Made by a program: the position numbers and the translations under genes. From positions 1 to 38,605 of IMG/VR virus record IMGVR_UViG_3300047496_000097: a stretch of DNA of 38,605 nucleotides; one strand, written 5' to 3'. This document shows, piece after piece, positions 5,927-11,152 of this stretch. The notes under the pieces were generated by a model that searched no databases, was not told where the DNA came from, and saw only the letters and a program-made list of their open reading frames with translations. This DNA comes from a virus. Each line of letters begins with the position of its first letter. Position 1 is the first letter of the stretch.

Positions 5927-5933
5927 GGGCGGC

Positions 5934-5963
5934 AATGTACAACTATCAGTTGGACTTAGTCAA
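5934..5963 (-). promoter_or_regulatory. Leftward early promoter
   Basis: On the minus strand TTGACT (5958-5963) serves as -35. The -10 could be TGTACA (5936-5941, 16-bp spacing) or TACATT (5934-5939, 18-bp spacing). The expected start point falls within about 10 bases of the ATG at 5926. One operator palindrome lies between the two boxes, so repressor binding should block this promoter. Confidence 0.6.
5940..5952. promoter_or_regulatory. Operator palindrome 1 (CAACTATCAGTTG)
   Basis: A 13-bp dyad with half-sites CAACT/AGTTG and a 3-base centre, located between the -35 and -10 boxes of the leftward promoter. The same half-sites recur at 5964-5976 and, with one change, at 6645-6657. Confidence 0.7.
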
Positions 5964-5976
5964 CAACTATTAGTTG
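5964..5976. promoter_or_regulatory. Operator palindrome 2 (CAACTATTAGTTG)
   Basis: A second copy of the dyad, immediately upstream of the leftward -35 box. Its centre is 24 bp from that of operator 1, near two helical turns, which would suit cooperative binding on one DNA face. Confidence 0.7.
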
Positions 5977-6147
5977 CAGTATTAGGATGCAGCAAAAATT
6001 GCAAAGAAATGCCAAGATTAAGGGAATCCCCTATGGATGTAACATTTTCAAAGCCCGTAGGATTTGACACTGTCGCAGCGCGGTAAAAATAACTCTGCCA
6101 AACAAAGCCGAAGGGAGGGGACGGTGTTTAGGTGGGAAAAAAAAGGA
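5977..6147. other. Intergenic region between the leftward promoter and the repressor stop
   Basis: About 170 bp, more AT-rich than its surroundings. It lies upstream of the leftward promoter and downstream of the repressor gene. A run of eight A (plus strand), read as a T-run after the repressor stop on the minus strand, lies near 6138-6145, but no convincing stem precedes it. A plus-strand frame crossing into the repressor gene looks like a shadow. No gene is called here. Confidence 0.5.
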
Positions 6148-6594
6148 CTATTTGCGAACCGGGGCGCTCGAGGATGGAAATTCGAAAGCCGCTTCTGCTT
6201 CATCGTGTTTGTTTGGAAGCGCCGCGAGCTGCGCGTAGCTGAGGATCTTGCGCCGATCGTCCGGCGTGAGATGCGGCCAGATGAAAGCTAATTCCCGCGC
6301 AATCTCGTCACCCGCGGCGGCGGGCACCACCCGGTCGCCAGGGCCAGCCTGGAGCCATTGCGCATTGACGTGAAGGATCTTCGATAGCCGGATGATATTC
6401 GGTTGCGAAGGAATGGTCTCTCCGTCGAGCCACTTCTGGGTTCCCTGATGGGATATTCGCCAGCCGATTTTCTTCAATTCCCGCGCGAGCCATTGCGCGC
6501 GCCCGCGGCTTGACGTGACGCCCATTCGCTCGCACGCGGCTATCAACCGGCGGCTGAATGCCTGCTTTTCTGGGTCATCACCGTCTGCAACCAT
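6148..6594 (-). CDS. CI-like repressor with HTH, no peptidase domain, 148 aa
   Basis: It begins MVADGDDPEKQAFSRRLIAA at ATG 6594. Residues 12-70 form an extended XRE-type helix-turn-helix (RGRAQWLARELKKIGWRIS, HQGTQKWLDGETIPSQPNI). The second half (DEIARELAFIWPHLTPDDRR) is helical and does not show the Ser/Lys catalytic pattern of LexA/CI peptidase (S24) domains. Its position opposite the Cro-like gene, with shared operators around it, marks it as the lysogeny repressor. Without a peptidase domain, RecA-driven self-cleavage is not expected. The ribosome-binding site is weak, so it may be translated leaderless or poorly. Confidence 0.78.
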   Translation of the reverse strand: MVADGDDPEKQAFSRRLIAACERMGVTSSRGRAQWLARELKKIGWRISHQGTQKWLDGETIPSQPNIIRLSKILHVNAQWLQAGPGDRVVPAAAGDEIARELAFIWPHLTPDDRRKILSYAQLAALPNKHDEAEAAFEFPSSSAPVRK

Positions 6595-6633
6595 AAATTG
6601 CAGCGTAAGGTAACCACCACCAATAATCAGTGG

Positions 6634-6663
6634 TTGACAATCTCCAACTATCGGTTGGAGAAT
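6634..6663 (+). promoter_or_regulatory. Putative rightward promoter with operator 3
   Basis: TTGACA at 6634-6639 is a perfect -35. GAGAAT at 6658-6663 is a modest -10 at 18-bp spacing. A third palindrome, CAACTATCGGTTG (6645-6657), fills the spacer, so the repressor or Cro-like protein would compete with RNA polymerase here. The -10 is weak, so its position is uncertain. Confidence 0.5.
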
Positions 6664-6871
6664 GCTACTCGTGGCAGGCATCCAATCGGCGATTGATCAG
6701 GCGGGCGGCATTAAGCAGTTGGCCAAGCAGTTGGGCATCACGTCCGAAGCGGTGCGCAAGTGGACCGCCGGGTGGCGTGTCCCCGCCGAGCGCGTGCTGG
6801 AGATCGAGCGCCTGACCGGCGTCAGCCGTCACGATCTGCGCCCCGACATCTATCCGCGCGAAACCGCTTAA
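6662..6871 (+). CDS. Cro/YdaS-like HTH regulator, 69 aa
   Basis: The product reads IQSAIDQAGGIKQLAKQLGI, then TSEAVRKWTAGWRVPAERVL, with GVSRHDLRPDIYP at the end. This is the typical layout of the Cro-like/YdaS family, including the conserved SRH-LRPD-YP tail. It is divergent from the CI-like gene and directly behind the operator-filled promoter, so it is the likely lytic-switch repressor. The start could be ATG 6662 or GTG 6671; the GGAG at 6657-6660 is better spaced for the GTG. Confidence 0.82.
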   Translation: MLLVAGIQSAIDQAGGIKQLAKQLGITSEAVRKWTAGWRVPAERVLEIERLTGVSRHDLRPDIYPRETA

Positions 6872-6874
6872 CCG

Positions 6875-7096
6875 ATGCTCGATCGCAAAGACGTGCGCGC
6901 CACCCTGGACTTCGACATCCACGAAGCGCTCTCGGCAATCTGCGACCGCGACGAGATCGGGATCAATGAATTCATCGAGCGCGAGATCCGGCGGGCAGTG
7001 GAAGCAGAAGTTCATCGCTTCATCCTGTCGGAGCGCAAATTCCGAAACCTTGGATTAATTCGGACCATCACGGATCGAGCCGGAAAGGGGCATTGA
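6875..7096 (+). CDS. Ribbon-helix-helix-like protein, 73 aa
   Basis: It follows the Cro-like gene by 3 bases. The N-terminal segment VRATLDFDIHEALSAICD could be the strand and first helix of a ribbon-helix-helix fold, and INEFIEREIRRAVEAEVHRF the second helix and tail. Proteins of this size and place are often early regulators. The assignment rests on the pattern only. No strong ribosome-binding site is seen, so translation is probably coupled to the upstream gene. Confidence 0.5.
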   Translation: MLDRKDVRATLDFDIHEALSAICDRDEIGINEFIEREIRRAVEAEVHRFILSERKFRNLGLIRTITDRAGKGH

Positions 7097-7315
7097 TCGT
7101 GGTTTCCCCTATTGCATTTTGTAAAAACGACATGATCGGTACCCCCGCTGTCTGTGCGGTACCGTACATAGCGAAGCTATTTCAGCGCATTCGCGTATCG
7201 CCAGCCATCAATACCCAAATCGAGTTTGAGCGACTGCGTTTGACATCCGAGGTGCCTGCGACGCTTCCGGCAATGGCACTTATTCCTAGAACTGAAAAAA
7301 CAGGGGACATATGAC
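7097..7315. other. 219-bp intergenic region with a GGTACC hairpin
   Basis: No convincing gene was found. An inverted repeat, CGGTACC (7137-7143) and GGTACCG (7158-7164), has a 14-base loop and could form a hairpin or a protein-binding dyad. There is no T-run after it, so it does not look like an intrinsic terminator. A frame beginning at TTG 7093 spans the region, but its protein is not gene-like. Confidence 0.5.
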
Positions 7316-7564
7316 ATGACGACTGAAATCAAAACCGAGCGGAGCACGATGGGTCTGCGCGAAGTGCTTTTTAGCGAAATCGATAAGTTGCGAAATGGAG
7401 AGATTGAACCAACTCGGGCGCACGCCACGGCCAAACTTGCGCAACAAATTTTAACCAGCGTTGCGCTTGAGTTGAGCGCAGTTCGATGGCTTGAGAACGA
7501 ACCCCAGCCCACTGGTGGCGCCCGAGTGGGGCGTTCGGCGCCGAAGTTGCAACTCGTTGGTTGA
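7316..7564 (+). CDS. Hypothetical protein, 82 aa
   Basis: ATG 7316 follows GGGGACATATGAC, an acceptable ribosome-binding site. The N-terminal part reads MGLREVLFSEIDKLRNGEIEPT, with residues 19-60 helical (HATAKLAQQILTSVALEL). The C-terminal part is disordered and basic. This looks like a family of phage proteins that count as hypothetical; I cannot assign a role. Confidence 0.55.
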   Translation: MTTEIKTERSTMGLREVLFSEIDKLRNGEIEPTRAHATAKLAQQILTSVALELSAVRWLENEPQPTGGARVGRSAPKLQLVG

Positions 7565-7565
7565 A

Positions 7566-8045
7566 ATGGGGGCGCCCAGAAAATTCTCGATGCGTTGGGG
7601 GGATGCGTTCGCCTTCCTTGCCGCTCACGTGCGGAAAAAGCCAGCGGCCATCCGTGATCGCCTCATCACACTGAATCGGGCCGATGACGTCTACGTCTTT
7701 CGGGATGGCGCGTGGCGGGAATGCATGCGGTTTTTATCAACCGCTCCTTATCGGATGGATCCCGACATGCATTCCTACATAGAAAAATCATGGGCACATC
7801 CGGCGAACGCAGGATTGAGATTTAAGATCATCCGGTTTGTCGACCCGGATGACGTTTTCGCAATAGCCACCGAATTCGGGATTAAATGCGAGGCGTGCAG
7901 GAAGGTGATAGGCGGCCACATTCGCACGAGATGCGTGCACTTCCGCAGTCCCGTTATTTGCGGACCGTGCGGGCAGCACTCCGAAGAAGGTGCGCTCCTG
8001 CGGGTTTTGCGCCGCGATATTCGTAAACGCCGGAAAAGCGCGTGA
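7566..8045 (+). CDS. Hypothetical protein with a zinc-binding C-terminus, 159 aa
   Basis: I start it at ATG 7566, just after the upstream stop; the frame is open further upstream. Residues 10-35 (DAFAFLAAHVRKKPAAIRDR) are helical. The C-terminal part contains CEAC, a later C and CGPC (CEACRKVIGGHIRTRC and CGPCGQHSEE), a likely zinc ribbon. The tail is Arg/Lys-rich. It precedes the DUF1376 replication gene with a GTGA overlap. A DNA-binding role is reasonable but not shown. Confidence 0.6.
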   Translation: MGAPRKFSMRWGDAFAFLAAHVRKKPAAIRDRLITLNRADDVYVFRDGAWRECMRFLSTAPYRMDPDMHSYIEKSWAHPANAGLRFKIIRFVDPDDVFAIATEFGIKCEACRKVIGGHIRTRCVHFRSPVICGPCGQHSEEGALLRVLRRDIRKRRKSA

Positions 8046-8623
8046 ACTACTACGAGCACCACCTGGGCGACTACGCCGAGGCGACGGCCCATCTGTCGAT
8101 CCTCGAGGACGGCGTCTACAGCCGCCTCATCCGCAAATACTACGCGACTGAGAAGCCGCTGCCCGCGGACGTCAACGTGACCCAGCGACTCATCGGGGCG
8201 CGGACCAGGGAGGAGCGCGCCGCCGTCGAGCTCGTGCTGAAAGAGTTCTTCGAGCTGCGCGAGGATGGCTGGCATCAGGTCCGGTGCGATGATGAGATCG
8301 AGCGCTTCCAGGCGAAGTCTCGCAGTGCGAAGGCCAGTGCCAACGCCCGTTGGTCGCAATCCGAGCGCAATGCGAACGCATCTAATCCGCATATGCGAAA
8401 TGGATCCAACGGCAATGCGAACGCATCCGAGTCGCATGACGTTCGCAATGCTCTCCAGTCTCCAGTCTCCAATCCCCAGTCTCCAGACACCAATCACCAG
8501 ATAAACCCACCCCTACCCCTCCCTGCGAGGGAGGGGCGTGTGCGTGGGAATCGAAAACGGCGTGATGAGCCGGAATCCGGCTGGACCCCGCCAACCGAGG
8601 AGCAAATCCGTGCAGGATACTGA
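8042..8623 (+). CDS. DUF1376 (YdaU-like) replication-module protein, 193 aa
   Basis: The N-terminal 100 residues match DUF1376: NYYEHHLGDYAEATAHLSIL, then GVYSRLIRKYYATEKPLPAD, and FFELREDGWHQVRCDDEIE. The family is common in the replication blocks of temperate phages and is thought to act with helicase loading or primosome functions. The C-terminal half is a low-complexity linker (KASANARWSQSERNANASNP) encoded by iteron-like, heptanucleotide and hairpin repeats, ending in GWTPPTEEQIRAGY. Start is GTG 8042 in a GTGA overlap. Confidence 0.85.
   Translation: MNYYEHHLGDYAEATAHLSILEDGVYSRLIRKYYATEKPLPADVNVTQRLIGARTREERAAVELVLKEFFELREDGWHQVRCDDEIERFQAKSRSAKASANARWSQSERNANASNPHMRNGSNGNANASESHDVRNALQSPVSNPQSPDTNHQINPPLPLPAREGRVRGNRKRRDEPESGWTPPTEEQIRAGY
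8371..8447. repeat. Iteron-like TGCGAA cluster (candidate replication origin)
   Basis: TGCGAA occurs at 8371, 8394 and 8416, and its complement TTCGCA at 8442, spaced 23, 22 and 26 bases. Two of them are part of an exact 16-bp repeat, GCAATGCGAACGCATC (8367-8382 and 8412-8427). Repeats spaced at two helical turns inside a replication gene recall lambda-type origins. The role is inferred. Confidence 0.4.
8451..8499. repeat. Seven-unit heptanucleotide repeat
   Basis: Seven degenerate copies of GTCTCCA lie head to tail from 8451 to 8499: CTCTCCA, GTCTCCA twice, ATCCCCA, GTCTCCA, GACACCA and ATCACCA. They are inside the DUF1376 gene and encode LQSPVSNPQSPDTNH. A change of one or two units would shift the frame. 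Confidence 0.8.
8516..8536. repeat. Perfect 9-bp stem, 3-base loop hairpin
   Basis: CCCCTCCCT and AGGGAGGGG flank the loop GCG. The hairpin is inside the DUF1376 gene and encodes part of PLPLPAREGR. It resembles short palindromic repeats found between genes in GC-rich proteobacteria. No T-run follows, so it is not a standard terminator. Confidence 0.75.
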
Positions 8624-9170
8624 CGCCAAAGGCTTCGAACGCGCCCTATCCCGACTCTGCGGCGGCTTCGACGTACCACTCACCGACCCCAGGCGCGAGG
8701 CGTATTGGCGCAGCTTTCGCAAGCTCTCGCTGCTGGAATTCACCGGCCTCGTCGATACCGCGCTGGTCGAATCGACCTTTGCCAGCATGCCCACCGTGGG
8801 GGCGTTGTGGGAGCTGCATCGCAAGGTTCAATCACCCACGAGCGACATTGCGGCCGCTTCGGCGCCCTCGATCCAGGCGCAGCTTTGCGAGTACGCGGCC
8901 ATCAAGCTCAAGCACCTGTGCGCGAAGTCCGCAACCCCGGCGCAGCGCTGGCAGTATTCCCGGCCGTGGACGTACTGCTACCGCGAGTGGGTCGATGGCG
9001 GCGGCAAGCAGTGTGCCGAATGCATGGGCGTCGTGATCGATCTCGACGACGGCAAACGAGTCGGCTGGACCGTGACCAACATGCGCGCCGATGCCGAGGT
9101 GTACGAGCAGGTCATGCGCCGACTTCACCCGGATTATCGCGGCGACAGCGAGCTGAGGAAATCGGCATGA
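8610..9170 (+). CDS. Hypothetical replication-block protein, 186 aa
   Basis: GTG at 8610 lies 7 bases after GAGGAG and overlaps the end of the DUF1376 gene by 14 bases, so I prefer it to upstream starts. Features are FERALSRLCGGFDVPLTDPR, MPTVGALWELHRKVQ, RWQYSRPWTYCYREW and a CAEC pair. The arrangement after a DUF1376 gene, where phages often carry a helicase-loader-like protein, fits a replication accessory role, but I do not recognise the family. Confidence 0.6.
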   Translation: MQDTDAKGFERALSRLCGGFDVPLTDPRREAYWRSFRKLSLLEFTGLVDTALVESTFASMPTVGALWELHRKVQSPTSDIAAASAPSIQAQLCEYAAIKLKHLCAKSATPAQRWQYSRPWTYCYREWVDGGGKQCAECMGVVIDLDDGKRVGWTVTNMRADAEVYEQVMRRLHPDYRGDSELRKSA

Positions 9171-9442
9171 GTCATTCCCAGGCCGCCTTCACGTTCAAGG
9201 ATTTCGATGCCGAGTTGTACTTCGCGCGCCGCTTGGCCGAGCACCGCTGCCGCGCGTTTGAAGGCGTGACCACGCCTGAGATCACGCGCGAGCGCATCCG
9301 TGCCGCGATCCTTGAGGCCAAGCTCGATCAGGGCATCATCGGCCGCAATTCGCTCACCAAGAAGCCGGAGACGTACGCGCAGTGCTTCGAACGCCATTTC
9401 GGCGAACCGCTGATCGCACCACAACGCAAGGGGAACCGCTGA
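9167..9442 (+). CDS. Hypothetical protein, 91 aa
   Basis: ATG 9167 overlaps the upstream stop (ATGA) and follows GAGGAAATCGGC. The sequence begins MSHSQAAFTFKDFDAELYFA and continues with helical, charged stretches (ITRERIRAAILEAKLDQGII). No motif was recognised. It belongs to the coupled replication-block genes. Confidence 0.6.
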   Translation: MSHSQAAFTFKDFDAELYFARRLAEHRCRAFEGVTTPEITRERIRAAILEAKLDQGIIGRNSLTKKPETYAQCFERHFGEPLIAPQRKGNR

Positions 9443-9849
9443 TGCTCACACTCGACCAGCTCGATGACGCCAGCGACTCCAATCTGGCCGCAGCCCATGC
9501 AGCGCCAGGGGCCGCATCCGGTAAAAACACGCGCCGCTCGAAGGTCTCCCCGACGCAGCGCAGCCTCAAGCACATGCGCAAGCTCGGCTATCTGTGCGAC
9601 GTCGTGGAGCGCCGTCTGCCGAGGGGCTTCGTGACCAAGGATTTATACGGCTTCATCGATATCCTGTGCATCAAGGGCGAGGACATCGTCGGCGTGCAGA
9701 CGACCTCGGGCAGCAACCTGGCCTCGCGCGTGACCAAGATCGTCGAGCATGAGAACTGGTCGGCGGTGTGCAAGGCGATCCGCGTGACCGTGCATGGGTG
9801 GCGGCAGAACGCGGCGGGGAAGTGGGTGCTGCGGGAGGTTGAACTGTGA
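9442..9849 (+). CDS. PD-(D/E)XK-like phage protein, 135 aa
   Basis: ATG 9442 follows AAGGGGAACCGCTG. After a disordered lead, residues 47-110 read LKHMRKLGYLCDVVERRLP, GFVTKDLYGFIDILCIKG, then DIVGVQTTSGSNLASRVTKI. This matches a group of phage proteins with a strand-turn-strand core like PD-(D/E)XK nucleases, where D in FIDIL and Q in VQTT take the usual acid positions. Q in place of E/D is usual in these relatives. It may be a small resolvase-like or inactive DNA-binding protein. Confidence 0.6.
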   Translation: MLTLDQLDDASDSNLAAAHAAPGAASGKNTRRSKVSPTQRSLKHMRKLGYLCDVVERRLPRGFVTKDLYGFIDILCIKGEDIVGVQTTSGSNLASRVTKIVEHENWSAVCKAIRVTVHGWRQNAAGKWVLREVEL

Positions 9850-9935
9850 TCCGCAACCACCGCGGCGACCGCTGGGTCGCGTTCTGGTGCGTGCTGATGG
9901 CGGCGTGCTGGGTGGCGTGGTGGGCGAGCCGGTGA
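9846..9935 (+). CDS. Small membrane peptide, 29 aa
   Basis: GTG 9846 overlaps the upstream stop (GTGA), and the frame ends in another GTGA overlap with the next gene. The peptide, MIRNHRGDRWVAFWCVLMAA then CWVAWWASR, has a Trp-rich hydrophobic segment flanked by Arg. The double coupling supports translation. Function unknown. Confidence 0.5.
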   Translation: MIRNHRGDRWVAFWCVLMAACWVAWWASR

Positions 9936-10150
9936 GCGCCATCGCAAAGGAATTGGTTGATCTTGCGGTTAAACTCGAACACGGCTGTGATCTGCCCTTG
10001 GGTCGGCTGTGCATCTTGGTCAGCAAGGATGAGCGCAAAGAACTGGTGGAATGGTGGAAATCGACTCGCCGTTTCATCGACCATGACGCGCCGCAGATCG
10101 ATTTCGATGGGCCGTTCTTCGTGCGGCGCATTGAGGTGAGGCTCAGGTGA
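9932..10150 (+). CDS. Hypothetical protein, 72 aa
   Basis: It starts at GTG 9932 and begins MSAIAKELVDLAVKLEHGCD, continuing LPLGRLCILVSKDERKELVE and ending with FDGPFFVRRIEVRLR. The fold looks alpha/beta. The frame is open upstream, but the GTG inside a GTGA overlap fits the neighbours. No family was recognised. Confidence 0.6.
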   Translation: MSAIAKELVDLAVKLEHGCDLPLGRLCILVSKDERKELVEWWKSTRRFIDHDAPQIDFDGPFFVRRIEVRLR

Positions 10151-10539
10151 TGGTCGCCGAGGAATCCCCGCGCATCGCCCGCCCCCCGAAGCTCGACCCG
10201 CAGCTTGAGCCCGTGGATGCGCTTGCGATACGCTGGGCCCGTGGCGAGCGGCCGCGCCAGGCACTCCATCCACTCGAAGCGATCCGCCTCCTGCACGATG
10301 GCGCTACGCTCGGCGGCGGCCCGATCCCGACGCCTGAGGACATCATGAAGTTCGACGAGTGCTTCGTGCAGGCCTCGGCCCAGGACAAGGCGATCATCCA
10401 CGTCTGGTACCGTGTCGGCGGCTCGGTGCAGCAGCGCGCGGATCGGCTGCGCATCTCCCGTGGCACGCTCTACATCGAGTGGGGGCGCACACTTTCGTAC
10501 TTTCGCGGCTGGCTGCGCGCGCATTCTCTTGACATCTGA
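10147..10539 (+). CDS. Sigma-region-4-like late regulator (Q-type antiterminator candidate), 130 aa
   Basis: The C-terminal 60 residues form a helix-turn-helix like sigma-70 region 4 or phage Q-type proteins: FDECFVQASAQDKAIIHVWY, then RVGGSVQQRADRLRISRGTL, with the recognition helix near residues 98-112. The gene ends the early operon and is directly followed by a strong promoter and the terminase genes. This is the position of late regulators in temperate podoviruses. The start may be GTG 10147 or ATG 10150. Antitermination is an inference; a direct promoter activator is the alternative. Confidence 0.65.
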   Translation: MMVAEESPRIARPPKLDPQLEPVDALAIRWARGERPRQALHPLEAIRLLHDGATLGGGPIPTPEDIMKFDECFVQASAQDKAIIHVWYRVGGSVQQRADRLRISRGTLYIEWGRTLSYFRGWLRAHSLDI

Positions 10540-10557
10540 ACGTTTAAACATTACACA
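10529..10557 (+). promoter_or_regulatory. Late promoter
   Basis: TTGACA (10529-10534), exactly 17 bases, then TACACA (10552-10557) gives a near-consensus sigma70 promoter. The -35 overlaps the last codons of the Q-like gene, and transcription would begin about 30 bases before the first late gene. Confidence 0.75.
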
Positions 10558-10593
10558 GACGAGACTGGCGCGTGGCGTCAGCAAAATCCCCCG

Positions 10594-10863
10594 ATGACGC
10601 CCACCTGCGTCCATTTCCAAGCGAAATACAACCTGGTCAAGGCGGGCGCGGAGCGTTGCCCTTGGTGCCGCGCGCTCGATGCCGAGGCACGGGCGCGCAA
10701 GGCCGAGGCGCTGCTCACCGATGAATTGAGTTCGTGGATCGCCACGGGCAGCACATTGTTCGCCGAGTTGCACGCCTTGGAGCGTGAGTGGCGGCTGCGC
10801 ATGGATCTACACCGACAGTTTCTCGAAACCCAGGATAACCCTGATGGCAAAGCCGGGACCTAA
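10594..10863 (+). CDS. Hypothetical protein, 89 aa
   Basis: The first gene after the late promoter. It begins MTPTCVHFQAKYNLVKAGAE and has a CPWC motif at residues 22-25, with C5 and H7 nearby, so a zinc site is possible. The remainder is a long helix (RALDAEARARKAEALLTDEL and LHALEREWRLRMDLHRQF) likely to be a coiled coil. It overlaps the small-terminase start by 20 bases. Its role is unknown. Confidence 0.6.
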   Translation: MTPTCVHFQAKYNLVKAGAERCPWCRALDAEARARKAEALLTDELSSWIATGSTLFAELHALEREWRLRMDLHRQFLETQDNPDGKAGT

Positions 10864-11152
10864 ACCAGGTTCGATCCATACCCAGGAAGTCCGAAACCGC
10901 ATCCGTGCCGCCATGCTGGTCAATCGGCTGTCGGATTTCGTCGAGGGCAAGATCGAGCCGCGCACCGGTAAGCCCGTCGAGCTGTCGACCGCGCAGGTGT
11001 CGGCGGCGCTCGGGCTGTTGCGCAAGATCGTCCCAGACCTCGCCCAGGTCGAGCATTCGGGCGAGATCAAGCACGCCTTCGCCATTGAGGTTCCGGCGCC
11101 GGCCGCTACGGTCGAGTCGTGGACGCAAACCCAAGTACCGCGCCTACAATAA
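10844..11152 (+). CDS. terS: Terminase small subunit candidate, 102 aa
   Basis: ATG 10844 follows CCAGGATAACCCTG. The protein begins AKPGPKPGSIHTQEVRNRIR, a basic DNA-binding-like N-terminus, followed by helices (LSTAQVSAALGLLRKIVPDL) and a short C-terminal tail. Gene size, position right before the large subunit and overlap with it (34 bases) fit a small terminase subunit that recognises the packaging site. No catalytic motif is expected in such proteins. The call rests largely on position. Confidence 0.6.
   Translation: MAKPGPKPGSIHTQEVRNRIRAAMLVNRLSDFVEGKIEPRTGKPVELSTAQVSAALGLLRKIVPDLAQVEHSGEIKHAFAIEVPAPAATVESWTQTQVPRLQ

Noticed and set aside
6064-6291. Plus-strand frame opposite the CI-like gene
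   Set aside because: Mostly antisense to the repressor, no ribosome-binding site, basic low-quality sequence.
7093-7314. Plus-strand frame of 73 codons in the intergenic gap
   Set aside because: TTG start without ribosome-binding site, amino-acid sequence without gene-like pattern, and the hairpin at 7137-7164 inside it.
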